64,000 bases of DNA. Source: Beroe forskalii (Eukaryota > Ctenophora > Nuda > Beroida > Beroidae). Numbering within the stretch: the first letter of the stretch is position 1; each line of letters starts with the position of its first letter. This document shows, piece by piece, positions 11,701 through 22,000 of the stretch. The stretch covers positions 496,001 through 560,000 of the forward strand of contig WFMF01000064.1 in NCBI GenBank assembly GCA_011033025.1, given 5' to 3'. The translations under genes were made by a program, and so were the position numbers. The notes under the pieces were generated by a model, which ran no database searches, was not told the DNA's origin, and worked only from the letters and a program-made list of their open reading frames with translations.

Positions 11701-12436
11701 GCTGCCCCTACAATACAAGGGCTTCTGCGGCTACAGCATTGCCGTCCACGACAGACTACTTCTGCCGGGTGAGATGCGTTGGGCCGTCAAGTCGTAGGGG
11801 CGTCAGTGGGCACATGTTTGTGATGAAATTCTAAGAAATAAGTCAATCTTATCACTCTTGGATCAAAGAAGCAAGAAGATCGCATGATCTATTCCTGCTT
11901 CATCAAATACAACTCATATCTCAGGTAACCCCCTGGTTGGTGTACTGAGATACAAGGAACACTTCTTCTGCTTCGTTTCCAAGGATGCAGCGGTTAAGTT
12001 TGCTGCAGATCCAGACAGGTAACCCTCAACCAGACAAACGAAAATCCTCTTGTTCTCTTGTGTGATAGTTATATTACGTCATTATCATAGCTGATAATGT
12101 TAAGTTGATGACATTGATCATCCGATCCTGTTGCATTGTTATTTCTCAAATTTCATGCCTGCTATCGTACTTTTAATTGTTAGAATTTCCCTTAAAATTT
12201 GATCGTTTCCACATGCACAGCCCTTTTGAATTTCCAGAATCCGCTGTGAATAAAAGCCGTTCTCTCCCAGGTACATAGCCCGGATTGCAGAAGCAGCGAA
12301 GCGTTCCCCGGAGCTGATCCAGCTGCTGGAACTGCACATGCAGTTCAGCACCATCACCCCCTACGGGAAGAGTGCAGAACCCGGCCACATGATCGAGAAA
12401 CCCCTAACAAAACGGGATTCAGGCATTCAGACAGAT
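2784..12436 (+). CDS. CFAP206: CFAP206, cilia- and flagella-associated protein 206
   Basis: Ten exon types: 2784-2900, 3061-3365, 3554-3671, 3960-4123, 4545-4665, 10646-10768, 10929-11116, 11602-11768, 11925-12018 and 12271-12436, all with GT-AG borders and matching phases. Exons 4 and 5 have second copies at 6327-6490 and 6959-7079. The protein starts MSRAQAESVIKNIIREIAQE and contains family hallmarks such as MQVYFDMNYTNR, SCVLLRSGLGSPTD, IVTGIRLFNKECGKGG, QSKTAVPTNQ, EFLFPETTRNF and LPGNPLVGVLRYKEH. In other animals CFAP206 sits at the base of radial spoke 2 and anchors it to doublet microtubules, so it is needed for ciliary beating. The last exon ends at SGIQTD with a GTAAGT donor. The family C-terminal tail (about 100 residues in mammals) was not found downstream; reading through instead gives only a short tail. 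An antisense MFS gene lies inside the intron after exon 5. Identity is very secure; the C-terminus is not. Confidence 0.93.
4192..4265. repeat. Hairpin in CFAP206 intron 4 (copy A)
   Basis: An inverted repeat built on ACATGGTAAT and ATTACCATGT, with a short AT-rich centre containing GGATA and TATCC. The same hairpin is present in the duplicated block at 6604-6670, where its arms pair over a longer stretch. It is probably an old fold-back insertion that predates the duplication. Confidence 0.6.
5189..6148 (-). pseudogene. 5'-truncated copy of the SV2/SVOP-like MFS carrier
   Basis: An open frame of about 288 codons on the minus strand matches the full-length neighbour (7628-8950) from about CGGLNCSATVTYLANHIASK to the C-terminal CFMKERI. 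It differs by a dozen or so residues, for example IASKEILEKAA against IASKDILETAA. The homology breaks near 6148 at the tandem-duplication junction, where an in-frame stop lies just upstream, so TM1 to TM3 and the start are lost. The remaining frame is uninterrupted, which points to a recent event. A fragment with about nine membrane segments could be translated from an internal start, but I consider it a pseudogene. It lies antisense in the CFAP206 intron between the two copies of exons 5 and 4. Confidence 0.75.
7628..8950 (-). CDS. Intronless SV2/SVOP-like major facilitator carrier nested in CFAP206
   Basis: A single uninterrupted frame of 440 codons. ATGs at 8950 and 8905 are both possible starts; the second (MSVETSS) is the more typical short cytoplasmic N-terminus. 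The sequence shows about 12 hydrophobic segments in two groups of six. The first half has GDGVELYLPGVITQKASCELG, a helix pattern typical of the SV2/SVOP/SLC22 branch of MFS carriers. After TM6 comes a polar loop rich in S, D, E and P (EKSSDQEAVTPETSPG). Substrate and cellular membrane cannot be inferred; SV2/SVOP relatives reside on synaptic or secretory vesicles, others at the plasma membrane. The lack of introns in an intron-rich genome and the antisense location inside the CFAP206 intron suggest a retrocopy. A 179-bp inverted-repeat element sits 29 bp upstream of the first ATG, where the promoter should be. Confidence 0.8.
   Translation of the reverse strand: MRLINSYPIIELRNTMSVETSSTTTKLLPKPPVWTKQDYLLTAVAVLIKIGDGVELYLPGVITQKASCELGVTKTEEGILAVILYLCWSACTLVSVPISTKFGERFTLLLSLYLSMMFAVICAVVPNYYTLLLSRALIGVCGGLNCSATVTYLANHIASKDILETAAFLSSGIGMTIGGTLVYVMGWLLLDLIGWRTFVLLTSIPFFIPPVLIIHFCVTEKSSDQEAVTPETSPGKDEPDSRPQTVPNFAARVFRSSVFAASNLFIGYGSIIFVPWLMRTFSTSTDDGMTNCEHTVHGNKFLILTAATGITNIVGRLFGYFLWKRVRFLILQTTVTSIMIVSYGSILSEPGLTCSVVLLGLAKMSYSIQCIEISMLYTDYEYFGTSTMRLGTSISIAAAVAGSAVGTSVAAFLDTHTALIAYCVVACIELINICFMKERM
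8979..9157. mobile_element. Short TIR element (MITE-like) upstream of the MFS gene
   Basis: Perfect 26-bp inverted arms at 8979-9004 and 9132-9157, beginning ATAGTCTCTGCGACAAAATG. The 127 bp between them is AT-rich and has no coding capacity. Size and arm length fit a miniature inverted-repeat transposable element. I could not define a clear target-site duplication. Confidence 0.7.
9158..10645. other. Intron sequence of CFAP206 with no recognisable feature
   Basis: About 1.5 kb of AT-rich intron between the nested MFS gene and exon 6. It contains short local repeats such as AAAATTTATCTAAA near 9520-9560. No coding frame here has a credible product. Confidence 0.5.
11085..11320 (+). repeat. 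Three tandem copies of the CFAP206 exon 7 end with its splice donor
   Basis: The last 32 bases of exon 7 (from CACCGGACTTATCCTG to GAGGAGAG), its donor GTGGGT and about 40 bases of intron form a 76-77 bp unit. The unit starts at 11085 and is repeated from 11161 and from 11238. Only the first copy is joined to the rest of the exon. The second and third give potential downstream donors at about 11193 and 11268. The third copy has lost two bases in GAGGAGAGG. Confidence 0.88.
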
Positions 12437-12720
12437 GTAAGTGCTACCTGCGGATTATTTAACTCACGGCCCGTTCGCCGAGTTTGAAATCCAGTTTACG
12501 GAGCGGCCTCGTATCTTTTGCTCGGATCGTTAAATAATACTATTACTACACACTATTTCGGACTTCGGTGTTGATTTCCCATATTTCACTCGGCTTCTCC
12601 TCGAGGAATATTAAAATATTCACCAATCCACACCTCAATAGTCTGTTGTAATAGTATAATATTCACGTTTAATAAACTAATATACGCTTAGAGCATGGCT
12701 GGGAATGCGCTAATATAGGA

Positions 12721-12854
12721 TAATCAAACACCCTTAGGATACGTTTATATGAATTATCACACGAGCGAAGCGAGTGTGATAATTCGAATTATTGCTCGAG
12801 CCGAAGGCGAGTGCAATAATTCCAATATAAACGTATCCTCAGGGTGTTTGATTA
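12721..12854. repeat. T-shaped nested palindrome (outer stem plus two inner hairpins)
   Basis: Outer arms 12721-12750 and 12825-12854 are inverted copies matching at 29 of 30 positions. Between them are two independent hairpins. The first is at 12751-12785 (arms GAATTATCACAC and GTGTGATAATTC, apex containing GCGAAGC). The second is at 12786-12821 (arms GAATTATTGC and GCAATAATTC, apex containing GCCGAAGGC). The strand can therefore fold into a three-way junction. GCGAAGC is known to form an exceptionally stable DNA mini-hairpin. Confidence 0.88.
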
Positions 12855-13404
12855 ATCTATTATATAACGTGAGAAACGGGCGGAGATCTACACTGGTTTT
12901 TCCAATAAAAAGCAAATTTAGAAGCTTTTAAATATAAAAACAGTTTGAGCTAGAGAGTAGAGGGCCAGAAATTGACTTAGAAAATATCAAAATTGGCCAG
13001 GAATCTTAGATTAGATGGTGAAGAGTGGCAATGTATATCTAAATTTGCCTTCAAAGTATGCATAAAACGTAAGTACGGAATCTTTATGAACTGTGCTCAT
13101 ATCTTTTGATTCAACTAGGTACTATAAAGTGATTGTCGATTGAAATGTGTAGCAACATCAACACAAAATTGAAAGATCATTTCCGTGTAAGTGTGTAACG
13201 CCGTAACGGACGCAAATGTTTCGGCAAATTGCGGGCGGTGGCATTTGTTTAAGATGTAAAGATGTAAGAAGAGAAACATGATTCAAACAAGCGAAATTTC
13301 ACCAACGACCAACGTGTACAACAAGTATACAAAACACCAAAACAAGAAACCTTAACGCCAAAGCAAGAGAATAAATTTGTATATGCTCGTGTATCGTTAT
13401 TTAT

Positions 13405-13690
13405 ACAGGTAGTGAGGGTAAGTGGTCCTTGTACTCCTTGTGGCACGTGCGTGCGCGGCTCATATAACGACTACTGAGTATACATAAACTCATTAAATCA
13501 AAACAAGATAACATGATAATGTATACATGTTGTATTGTAATGGAGTGAGAGCAAGTGGTCTTCAGGTTTTACTGGCACGTGCGTGCGCGGCTCATATTAC
13601 GACTAAAGTGGACACATGAAACGAAAACAAGATAACGTAATATATACACGGTGTATCGCAAAGTGAGCATTAACTAAAACTCAAAAGTCA
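13405..13690. repeat. Two-copy ~132-bp tandem repeat
   Basis: The core GGCACGTGCGTGCGCGGCTC occurs at 13442 and 13574. It is preceded each time by AAGTGGTC and followed by AAAACAAGATAAC and a GTATA-rich stretch. The two copies are diverged. Confidence 0.6.
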
Positions 13691-13746
13691 GATTTAAATG
13701 ATTTTACATAGTAGATAAATACTAATCACAAAATTCAAAAGTTTCG

Positions 13747-13849
13747 ATTTTGGGGTGTGATAATTTTCAAAGGTGTGATAACTGTTCTTTGAGGGGTGTG
13801 ATAACTGTACAGTTATCACACACCTGAAAAATTATCACACCCCAAAATT
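13747..13849. repeat. Fold-back repeat with TTATCACAC arms
   Basis: Arms at 13747-13785 and 13809-13849 are inverted copies of about 40 bp with a few mismatches (GGGGTGTGATAATTTT against AAAATTATCACACCCC). The centre also pairs around ATAACTGTACAGTTAT. It shares the TCACAC motif with the T-shaped palindrome 1 kb upstream. Confidence 0.75.
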
Positions 13850-16800
13850 CGAAAATTTAAATCTTATGAAAATTATTAATTGACCCCTAAACTCATTTTT
13901 GAAGCCGTTATATAACAAAAATTATCAGGCAAGAATTATATAACGATCGTTATATAATAGAAATTATTGCACGAATAGCCGGTGCAATATTATTGTCGCA
14001 CGAGCAGGCCGAGTGCGACAATACAAGTATTGCACGAGGCGAAGCCGAGTCAATCATTATTATCATGACCATTTGCCATGCTCTAGTGTATTAGCAATGT
14101 GAGGAGTGCAATAATACAACTTATTTACACGCCTATAAGTACCCTCAAAATTGGCTAATAACATATTGTCGCATATATTATGGACCTTTGACCCTAGGTG
14201 GAGTGGTGCACCCAATAGAGTCTCATCAATTTTGCGGCCCGATCGTTTCGCTCGTAAAATGGAGTCAATATTGAGAAGCGAACGGCCGCGAAAAAGGCAA
14301 CAATTGATGGTTCGGAGGAATTTTTCTTATCTTATGGTTTCACCCAATAGAGTCTCACAATAATATTTTCCGAACACGGCAAATATTCTCTAAGAATAAA
14401 TAATTTGACAGTAGGCGAATACTTTCAAAACACGGCAGTATTCTCTAGAATGAATGTGTTACCCAGTAGGCGAATATTTTTCTAACATGGCAGAAATAGA
14501 GTCTACGAATTGTTTATAAAACAGGCGAATAATTGCTTAGCATTGCGTGTTTACAAAACATGCGACCACTTTATGAATATAATGCTAGTGTGTGAATATT
14601 ACCCTGCACTTTACACGCATTCTTAGAAAGTTAACGCATAGGGTGTGGCCTGTGGCGAATATCATTTTAACAATGCGATCATTTTTATAGTGTGGCGAAT
14701 TCAATACCTAGTGTGGCGTTGTTCTAATCTGGCAGGGGGCTATTATACATCTTCAAAACCTGAACTTTGATGTAAAACGTTTTAATCTTTTTTTTATACA
14801 ACATACACTTCTTTAGTTCTTTCTTAATTTTCAATAGCCTATAGGTACTCGGCAAATGTTTTCAGCTCAAAAAATTAATTCAAATTTTAATGAACTCCGC
14901 AAATTTACTGAAAACAGCATTTGAGGTGTGTATCTTTTAAAATAATCTGTAACATGAGAACACACTACATCACGAATTTTAAGGGTGAGTCCTTTAAATT
15001 TTAAACCCTGAACGTTGACACTTTTTAAATGTACATTATACACACTGTACATTATTAAACACTCGTGTATACATTGCCATGTCATATATTGAGAAGCCTA
15101 GTACTTGTCAACTAATGTACATGATGCTGATTAACAGCGATTGTGTGTACTGGCAAGCAGTAAGCAATTAGAGGTCCCGCGTCATCAACTCACCATTCTA
15201 CGCCCTGATGATGACGTCACTTTGAGACGTTTATTTTTAGCGCGTAACCTCTCTGTGATATTGCAAGCAAGGAAGGAGTAATAAGCTCGACATAACATCA
15301 TATATCGGTTACATGGTGGTAGGCTATAAGTTGTGGTTGAAATGGATCATGATATATGTGTGTGTATTTAGACAATTTGCGTGTAGGCCCTAGGCCGTGT
15401 ACCTATGTATGCACTGTATGGAGGTATAGTGAATGTATAGCAATATGTGTGTATCGAATGTACAGTGTAGTTTGTACAATTTATCATTATTACTCGTCGA
15501 ATGATTGAAGACCACTCTTACGCTCCGTCGCTCCATTGATGATCAAATTTTAATGTTTAAGTTATATTATTATCTACGGACCACAGTCCAGAAGTGCTGC
15601 AATCTGATCAACTCTTGTCAGTATTTCAATAATGTTAGTGAGAAAATTGAAAACATCATGCTGTTTGTGAGATTCATTAGCGAATTATTGATTAGCCAAT
15701 TTATTGAAGCAATAATTAATGAAAATATGATAAATAAACCCTGATAAAGTCATCGAAATAAACTACATTCATAATGAAAGTAAATTTTATTGTGTAAAGA
15801 TGTAATAATGCTTTTTTTGACTGAGAACCAGACGTATGTTCTTATGTTCTCTATTGAACGGATTTCGATCGATCACTCTTCAGACAAACATCTTCAAAAC
15901 CATCATCACCAATCTAAATGTTGATTATTATAAACCGTACGTTAATATATTTTATTATACGTAATTTATTACACTACATGCTTACATGACAGGTGCAATG
16001 TAATTATCCCATATATGGTACTGGGGAGATAGAGAGGGTATTTATTATATTTAACTCACATTTAAACAGATTGCACCCACGAAACACGTAAATGATTGGT
16101 CGACATAGTATATGGAATACGCCCGGGCATATTTTGGGGATTATTTGTTGACAAGGTCAACATTTTGGGGTTAGAACTTTATCTATTCCATGTTTGTCAT
16201 ATACCCATACATCTTTATTCTTTATGACGAGGACCTTTATGGCATGGTCCAAAGATGAAGTTAGAACTCAGAAGTAGTGGTTTTGACTTTTTAGGCCATT
16301 AATGTGGGGTTGTAAAATGTAAGGTTGTGATGGGGTAAAATTAGGTCTGTTGTTAGCAGCCCGGAAATTTGGAGTCAGTAGCTCTGCTCTTTGGACAGGA
16401 TTCCGTTATCTTAACCTGTAACTTATCTTAATAACGTCATCCCCACTCTTTTGTCAAAGACACCTCTCACTTAAGAGATAACAAGATATTGGTAGTTTAG
16501 TGGACTGCATATGAGGTTCTTCTACCAAGAGATAATGATAATATCAATTTATATATCTCTGTATAGCGGCAATATGCTAAATTAGTAACTCATGACGTCA
16601 TTGTGACGTAGTATAAGGCTATTAATAGAATGTACTTTGATAAGAGCATAATAGATAGGTACCCAACTAAGCGACTATCTGTATATTAATAGCTTAGGAG
16701 GTTTATTTATAAAGGTTGTAATTTGGGTATTTTTCGGAAAAATCCCCATATTTTTACCCACCATGGCAGTTCAAAATGACGTCATTATCATATGTTAACT

Positions 16801-17401
16801 AGAGAAATGACTTGAGAAAGATCCCCAAATTACTACCAAATTTGTAAACACCAAAATTTTACTCCACATAAGTACACCTCCTAAGGTAGCTCTCGACATT
16901 TAGTAAGATTTTAATAGCTCTCAACATGAACAATAAGTAAGATTTCATGCTACTGATTCTGAGGCTCCACATGGACGAATAGCTGCCAAGTCATGCCAAT
17001 AATACGAGCTGCAGATTAAATACGCATATTATACGCATATTTATACACATTATTAACCATGCATATCCTATGCGCACCCGAAAAGGAGCAATCTTTGTAG
17101 CAGAGTAGTGCATTATAATGTAAAATCAGCCTTGCTTTTCACATACCATATTATTATTCGGAGAGTATTGTGCTGATTACAACATTTGTAATGAAGCCAT
17201 TCAGCATCGCAAGGCTCATGTGCAGAGGTTATAAATAGATACATGTGGATACTCTTTTCTATGCAACATTATCAAAGATTTCTGATTAATTGTAACTGGT
17301 TAGCAGTGACTTGTCTAAATGTTTTGTATTCCAGACTGATGTCAAATTGTGTGTTAGAGTAAAATATTGAGATATCGTCAGAGTAAATCTTTTTCAAAAT
17401 A

Positions 17402-17537
17402 TACTGCTGTTAGAATAAACTGCTGTTAGAATAAACTGCTGTTAGAATAAACTGCAGTTAGAATAAACTGCTGTTAGAATAAGCTGATCTTAGAATAAAC
17501 TGTTGTTAGAATAAACTGCTGTTAGAATGAACTGCTG
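17402..17537. repeat. 16-bp minisatellite
   Basis: About eight copies of the unit TAAACTGCTGTTAGAA with scattered substitutions. Confidence 0.9.
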
Positions 17538-19033
17538 TCTAGCTGGGGTGGTTCCATTTATAGGATTTATTCCAACTACATGAGCTCTCTGTTCAAGCCT
17601 TTACATATGTCTACAACTACATTATATTTGAAACGAATGGAACGTATCTGATTTTGATTCTTGTCTTGATCGTCAAGATCAAAAATGGAGGTTGATTACC
17701 ACTAAAGTGATTCTGCTAAAATAGTTCATTACATAATCAATTTTGAAGAATAGAATTTCTTTATTGTGAAAGTTGTGAAAGGCATTACATCATGTTACTT
17801 ACTAAATTGTGCAGAGCTTGAGAGAATGATGATATTTTTACCCGTCAAGATTTGAATGATAATATAACTAGGTAGGTGGTTGTGAGTGGCGTCATTATAT
17901 CGATACCCTGAATTGTTATGATACGTAATGTTATATTGATAGCGTAAAAAGGCTTATTCTTCGCTAGCAGAATGTTGGTGCACAATAGGGGTATGAGTTA
18001 TATTTTGGATTTATAATGAACGGAGTGAAACTATTACTGCTATACTGTTTAAAATGCACTTACAATATCATTTCATGTTGCAATTTTCTAATATAAACGC
18101 AACTTAAAACATATACAGTAATGAGATATTATTTTTGTGATGCGTTGCGCAATTACAAAAAATGTTGCACAATATCAGTATTTAGTCATTTGGATTTCAT
18201 CACAAATTTAAAAGAACACTCCTCAGTACTCTGAAATGATCCCCAAAATCTCATAATTCCAAGAAATGGGTGTACCTTTTCAAACTATATAAGTCTCAAA
18301 CTATATGAAGTAAGGTACTTATGTTATACCTAAGTTCCTAATCTGCAGACGGCTCAAAATTCCATTTATTCAGCGGACAATCTGGAATTGGTACTTCCTA
18401 AATTCCGAGCAGATTGCTGAAAACTTTAATAATCAGACGTCGTGTGTTTTAAATGCCTCGCAAAATGCTTCACAGGGTTTGCAAATTATGTTCAAAAAAT
18501 AATAAGCAATTTCCGGTGTAAGCCTGTACCATGTAGCTTGTGTTTATAGTTCAAATAAACCCGTTAAATTTTGATGCCTCATGATATAAACCTTCTGGCT
18601 TGGGCTTATAAACGCTGAAATCCTCGGGTTTTTCAGTTTGTGGGCTGTGGCATCAAATATGAGAAGGTTTGCAAACTGAAGAATGTTTAATACGGCAATT
18701 AATCTCTGCTGAATTGAAGCGATCAACCTATCAACGCACCGAGCAAACTGGAGCAACAAATTAAACGCGAGAAAAACTTCAGCAAAACCTGATATGAGCT
18801 AAATATCTCTCAGCATGTTCAGGCTGTTCCAGCTACTTAGTTATTTGTTATGATCTGAAAGGTGAATATAATCTCAGATACGAAAATTTCTTTTTTCCTT
18901 ATTCTCCATATTGACAAGCTAGAATTTTAGCTGCAACAATAATTCTTTCATCAACGAAAGGACCCAATTGAATTGATCAACTTGCTAATACATACAAATG
19001 CTACCTAAGATGATAAGGTTATTGATTCTGCAG

Positions 19034-22000
19034 GTACATACAAGACGTGCGACGAGCAGAGGCGGAGAAAAGTCTTCTGGACACCTCAGCTACCAAGATA
19101 CAAGCTCACTTCCGTGGCTACAGAGCCAGGAGACAGCTTCTGGAACAGAGCAAGAGGGTCTCCAAGTTCCAGATACGGTTCAGGGAGTGGTTGAGGGAGA
19201 AGAAGGAGAGGGAAGAGAGGGAGAAGGAGGAGGAAGTGGAGGGGGAACTACAGAATAGGAAGGTAAGAGGGGGAACTCCAGAATAGGGAGGTAAAATTAG
19301 GGATTTATTATTATAATTAGGATCTCTTATCTCAAATTATTTTCTGCAACTTCTCGGCTGAGGATCCACCCAGGATGAATAATCTTGCATTTTTGAGGAA
19401 TACGGGGCATTTTCCTCAGAGATAATTCATCAGAACTAATTCCCAGGCCCGTATGAGACGAAGACAGCGACTATTGGAGGAAGCTAGCAAGTTACAGACA
19501 CTTCCTGCTCATCAGATACCTACTCATCAACATCAGGTTAGGGAATATAGATGATTGATATCACGATGGGCCGCATCAATATTGCCATAACTATTTTCCT
19601 TTTCTATGAACTTTTTTGCTAGAATTTGAAAATGAAAAGTCGAAAATGTTTGTTTTTTATTACTTTTTAAGGTTTCTCTTTTCATCCAGCATTTTTTTTC
19701 AAATAAAATGAACCTTCTTGTCGAGTAAGATACTGTTTCATTGTAAATATTCAAGTATCTAACTAGCTAACTCTAACGTATCCGAAGTCATGAGGCCTTT
19801 CATCAATACTTCAATACCTACCAAGCCAAAGAAAAGCTTACAGATCTAGTTTCCAGAGATATAAAATATAAATAGCAAACGTTTCGATACTGCTACTTTG
19901 ATAAGTATCAGACAGTACTCCAATACGTGTCCTCCGGTGCAGACACTGGACAGCAGTCTTAATTAGTTTTGAGGATTGAAATTTGGCATTTTTTGAAGCT
20001 AGGTTAGACATTTTGAATAGCGGGGAGTTATAATTTGATGCCATTGCTGAAGGCGAGAAGTTAAGAAAATATGCTTTGATATGAAATATTGGAAAGGTTT
20101 GCGTTGTGAGACAAAAGATAAGGTGTTTCAAACTTTTATATTTGGCATCCCCAGTTTTGGAAATAAGAATTTATGCAACTTTCCTTCCTTGAATACCTCC
20201 CTTTACATTCGTAACACAGAATGTCTTAAGTTCTTAAGTTCTACTTGATAACAATCCAATGTCTTATCTATAAAGGTGTATGGGTATACTACAAACATAA
20301 CAAATACTGTACATCGATTTTCTAATTCAAGGATTGACATAAGAGGCGGAAGAGACTAAACTGTGAATCATCAGCGGTTACCCTACAGTTGTAAGGTCTC
20401 CCTGCCATCTGCGATGTAGGTGTCCCATCAGCAGGTGACAAAGGGAAACGGAGGGGTTTCGGCCCACGTACCCCTCACAGCTTACAACTGCAGGGCTGGG
20501 CCACCAGGACTCCGGATTCCTGAGCAACACAGTTTAGAGGGAAGGGGAGGAAAAGGAAAGAGTTCAGTAGAGGCAAAAGATCAATGAGTGTTATTAAATT
20601 CGGGTGAAACATCTTAATGTTACGCTATTTAAAACCTGAAAGTGGAAGTTAAAATGAATGGGAGGTTACAGGCATCTGCCTGTCCAGCCCCACATTCAGT
20701 CCCAGGCTAATCATACAGTAAGTTGCTCAAGGTCAGCAACAAGCTGCACAACTATCCAGTACAGAATGTGAAGAACCTCGCGTGCCAATACCTAAACAAA
20801 TTGATCTAAAATTGTACTGTTATCTAAAATTGCATATTTCTGAAAGACTAAGCTATTCTTATTAAGGCAACGTTTAATAATGTCTACAAGATTGGAGTTA
20901 CTATATCCTCTTTCAATCAGTTTTTGGAAAACTTTTTTAAGATTGAAGAGGAAAGTTTCTAATTCAGTACAAATGTTAGCATACCTAAGGATTTGACTAT
21001 AGAATACATTATGGCCTACTTCTAGAGGGATATTACTCTGTGGAAATGTTAAGGAAACTACAGAGATCGTGAAAGAGGAAAGATTTCATTCCAGTTCGAA
21101 ACTTCGTCCTATAACTAACTTGGTAACTTGGTTGAGTTTTCGTTGAGTCGTAGGGTCATCAGAGTTCCGACCACCGCGCTGGTGAGTAGTCTACCAGAGA
21201 GTTAGACCAGTTGCAGCAGTACCCGGCGACCGGAGGGGTGTCCGGTATCAAAGCAATGTAGTTCGATAAGTACGATTTAAACGTGTCAAAATTATCGACT
21301 GCTTTAATAGTGCTCGGTACTTTGTTCCACAGTTTTGGACCTAAGACTGCAAAGGATCTGTCATAGAGAGTCTGATTGGCCAATGAGCTTGACCTAGACA
21401 AGGGAGGAATCGCTGCTACTGCACCATACCTTGATGTCATGTTGAACTGGATGTTGCAGCAGTTAGGAACAACTTTATGGAAAATCTTCCACATCATCAG
21501 AATGATGTACCTTTCCCGTCTGCGTTGCAGTGACATCAAGTTAAGCTTCAGTCTCTCCCAGTAGTTCAGATGACGTAGGCCATATACCCGGCTAGTGAAG
21601 GTCCTTTGGACTCCTTCAATCAGCTGGATATCACACACCTTGCTTGGGTTCCACAATGGACAGCAGTATTCGAGTGTACTTCTAACCAGTGACTTGTACA
21701 TAGTGGTCATCACAAAGCTGTCGCGAGTTTTAAAGACACTGAACACCCAAGACAGCGTACTCCTTGCCTTGGTTACCATACTCGCTATGTGTCTAGACCA
21801 GCTAAGATCACTTGCTACCTGTACACCGAGATCTCGAACATTCTCGACAGGATATAGCACTTCCTCATTGGATACCTTGTAGTGCAACGCTTCGGCAAAG
21901 AAAGGAAGCTCCAGGGAAGAACTTTTATTGTTATGGAGGTGATTCAGTAGCTCGAACTTTTGTTCATGAAGTTTCATGTTATTGGCACGTGACCAGTCAA

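Larger units (their letters stand above)
12437..19033. other. Repeat-rich spacer between CFAP206 and the first visible IQCB1 exon
   Basis: About 6.6 kb without a gene I can support. The left third (12700-14100) is packed with fold-back sequences built on TTATCACAC, TTATTGCAC and CGAG/CGAAG motifs, plus a ~132-bp tandem repeat. From 14100 to 17400 the sequence is AT-rich and I see nothing definite. A 16-bp minisatellite lies at 17402-17537. The open frame at 15505-15744 is AT-rich and unsupported. Missing 5' exons of IQCB1 and the terminal exon of CFAP206 would be expected here but were not found. Confidence 0.6.

Noticed and set aside
15505..15744. 79-codon frame that could be a missing IQCB1 5' exon
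   Set aside because: AT-rich composition, no acceptor in phase, and no residues I can match to the IQCB1 N-terminal region.
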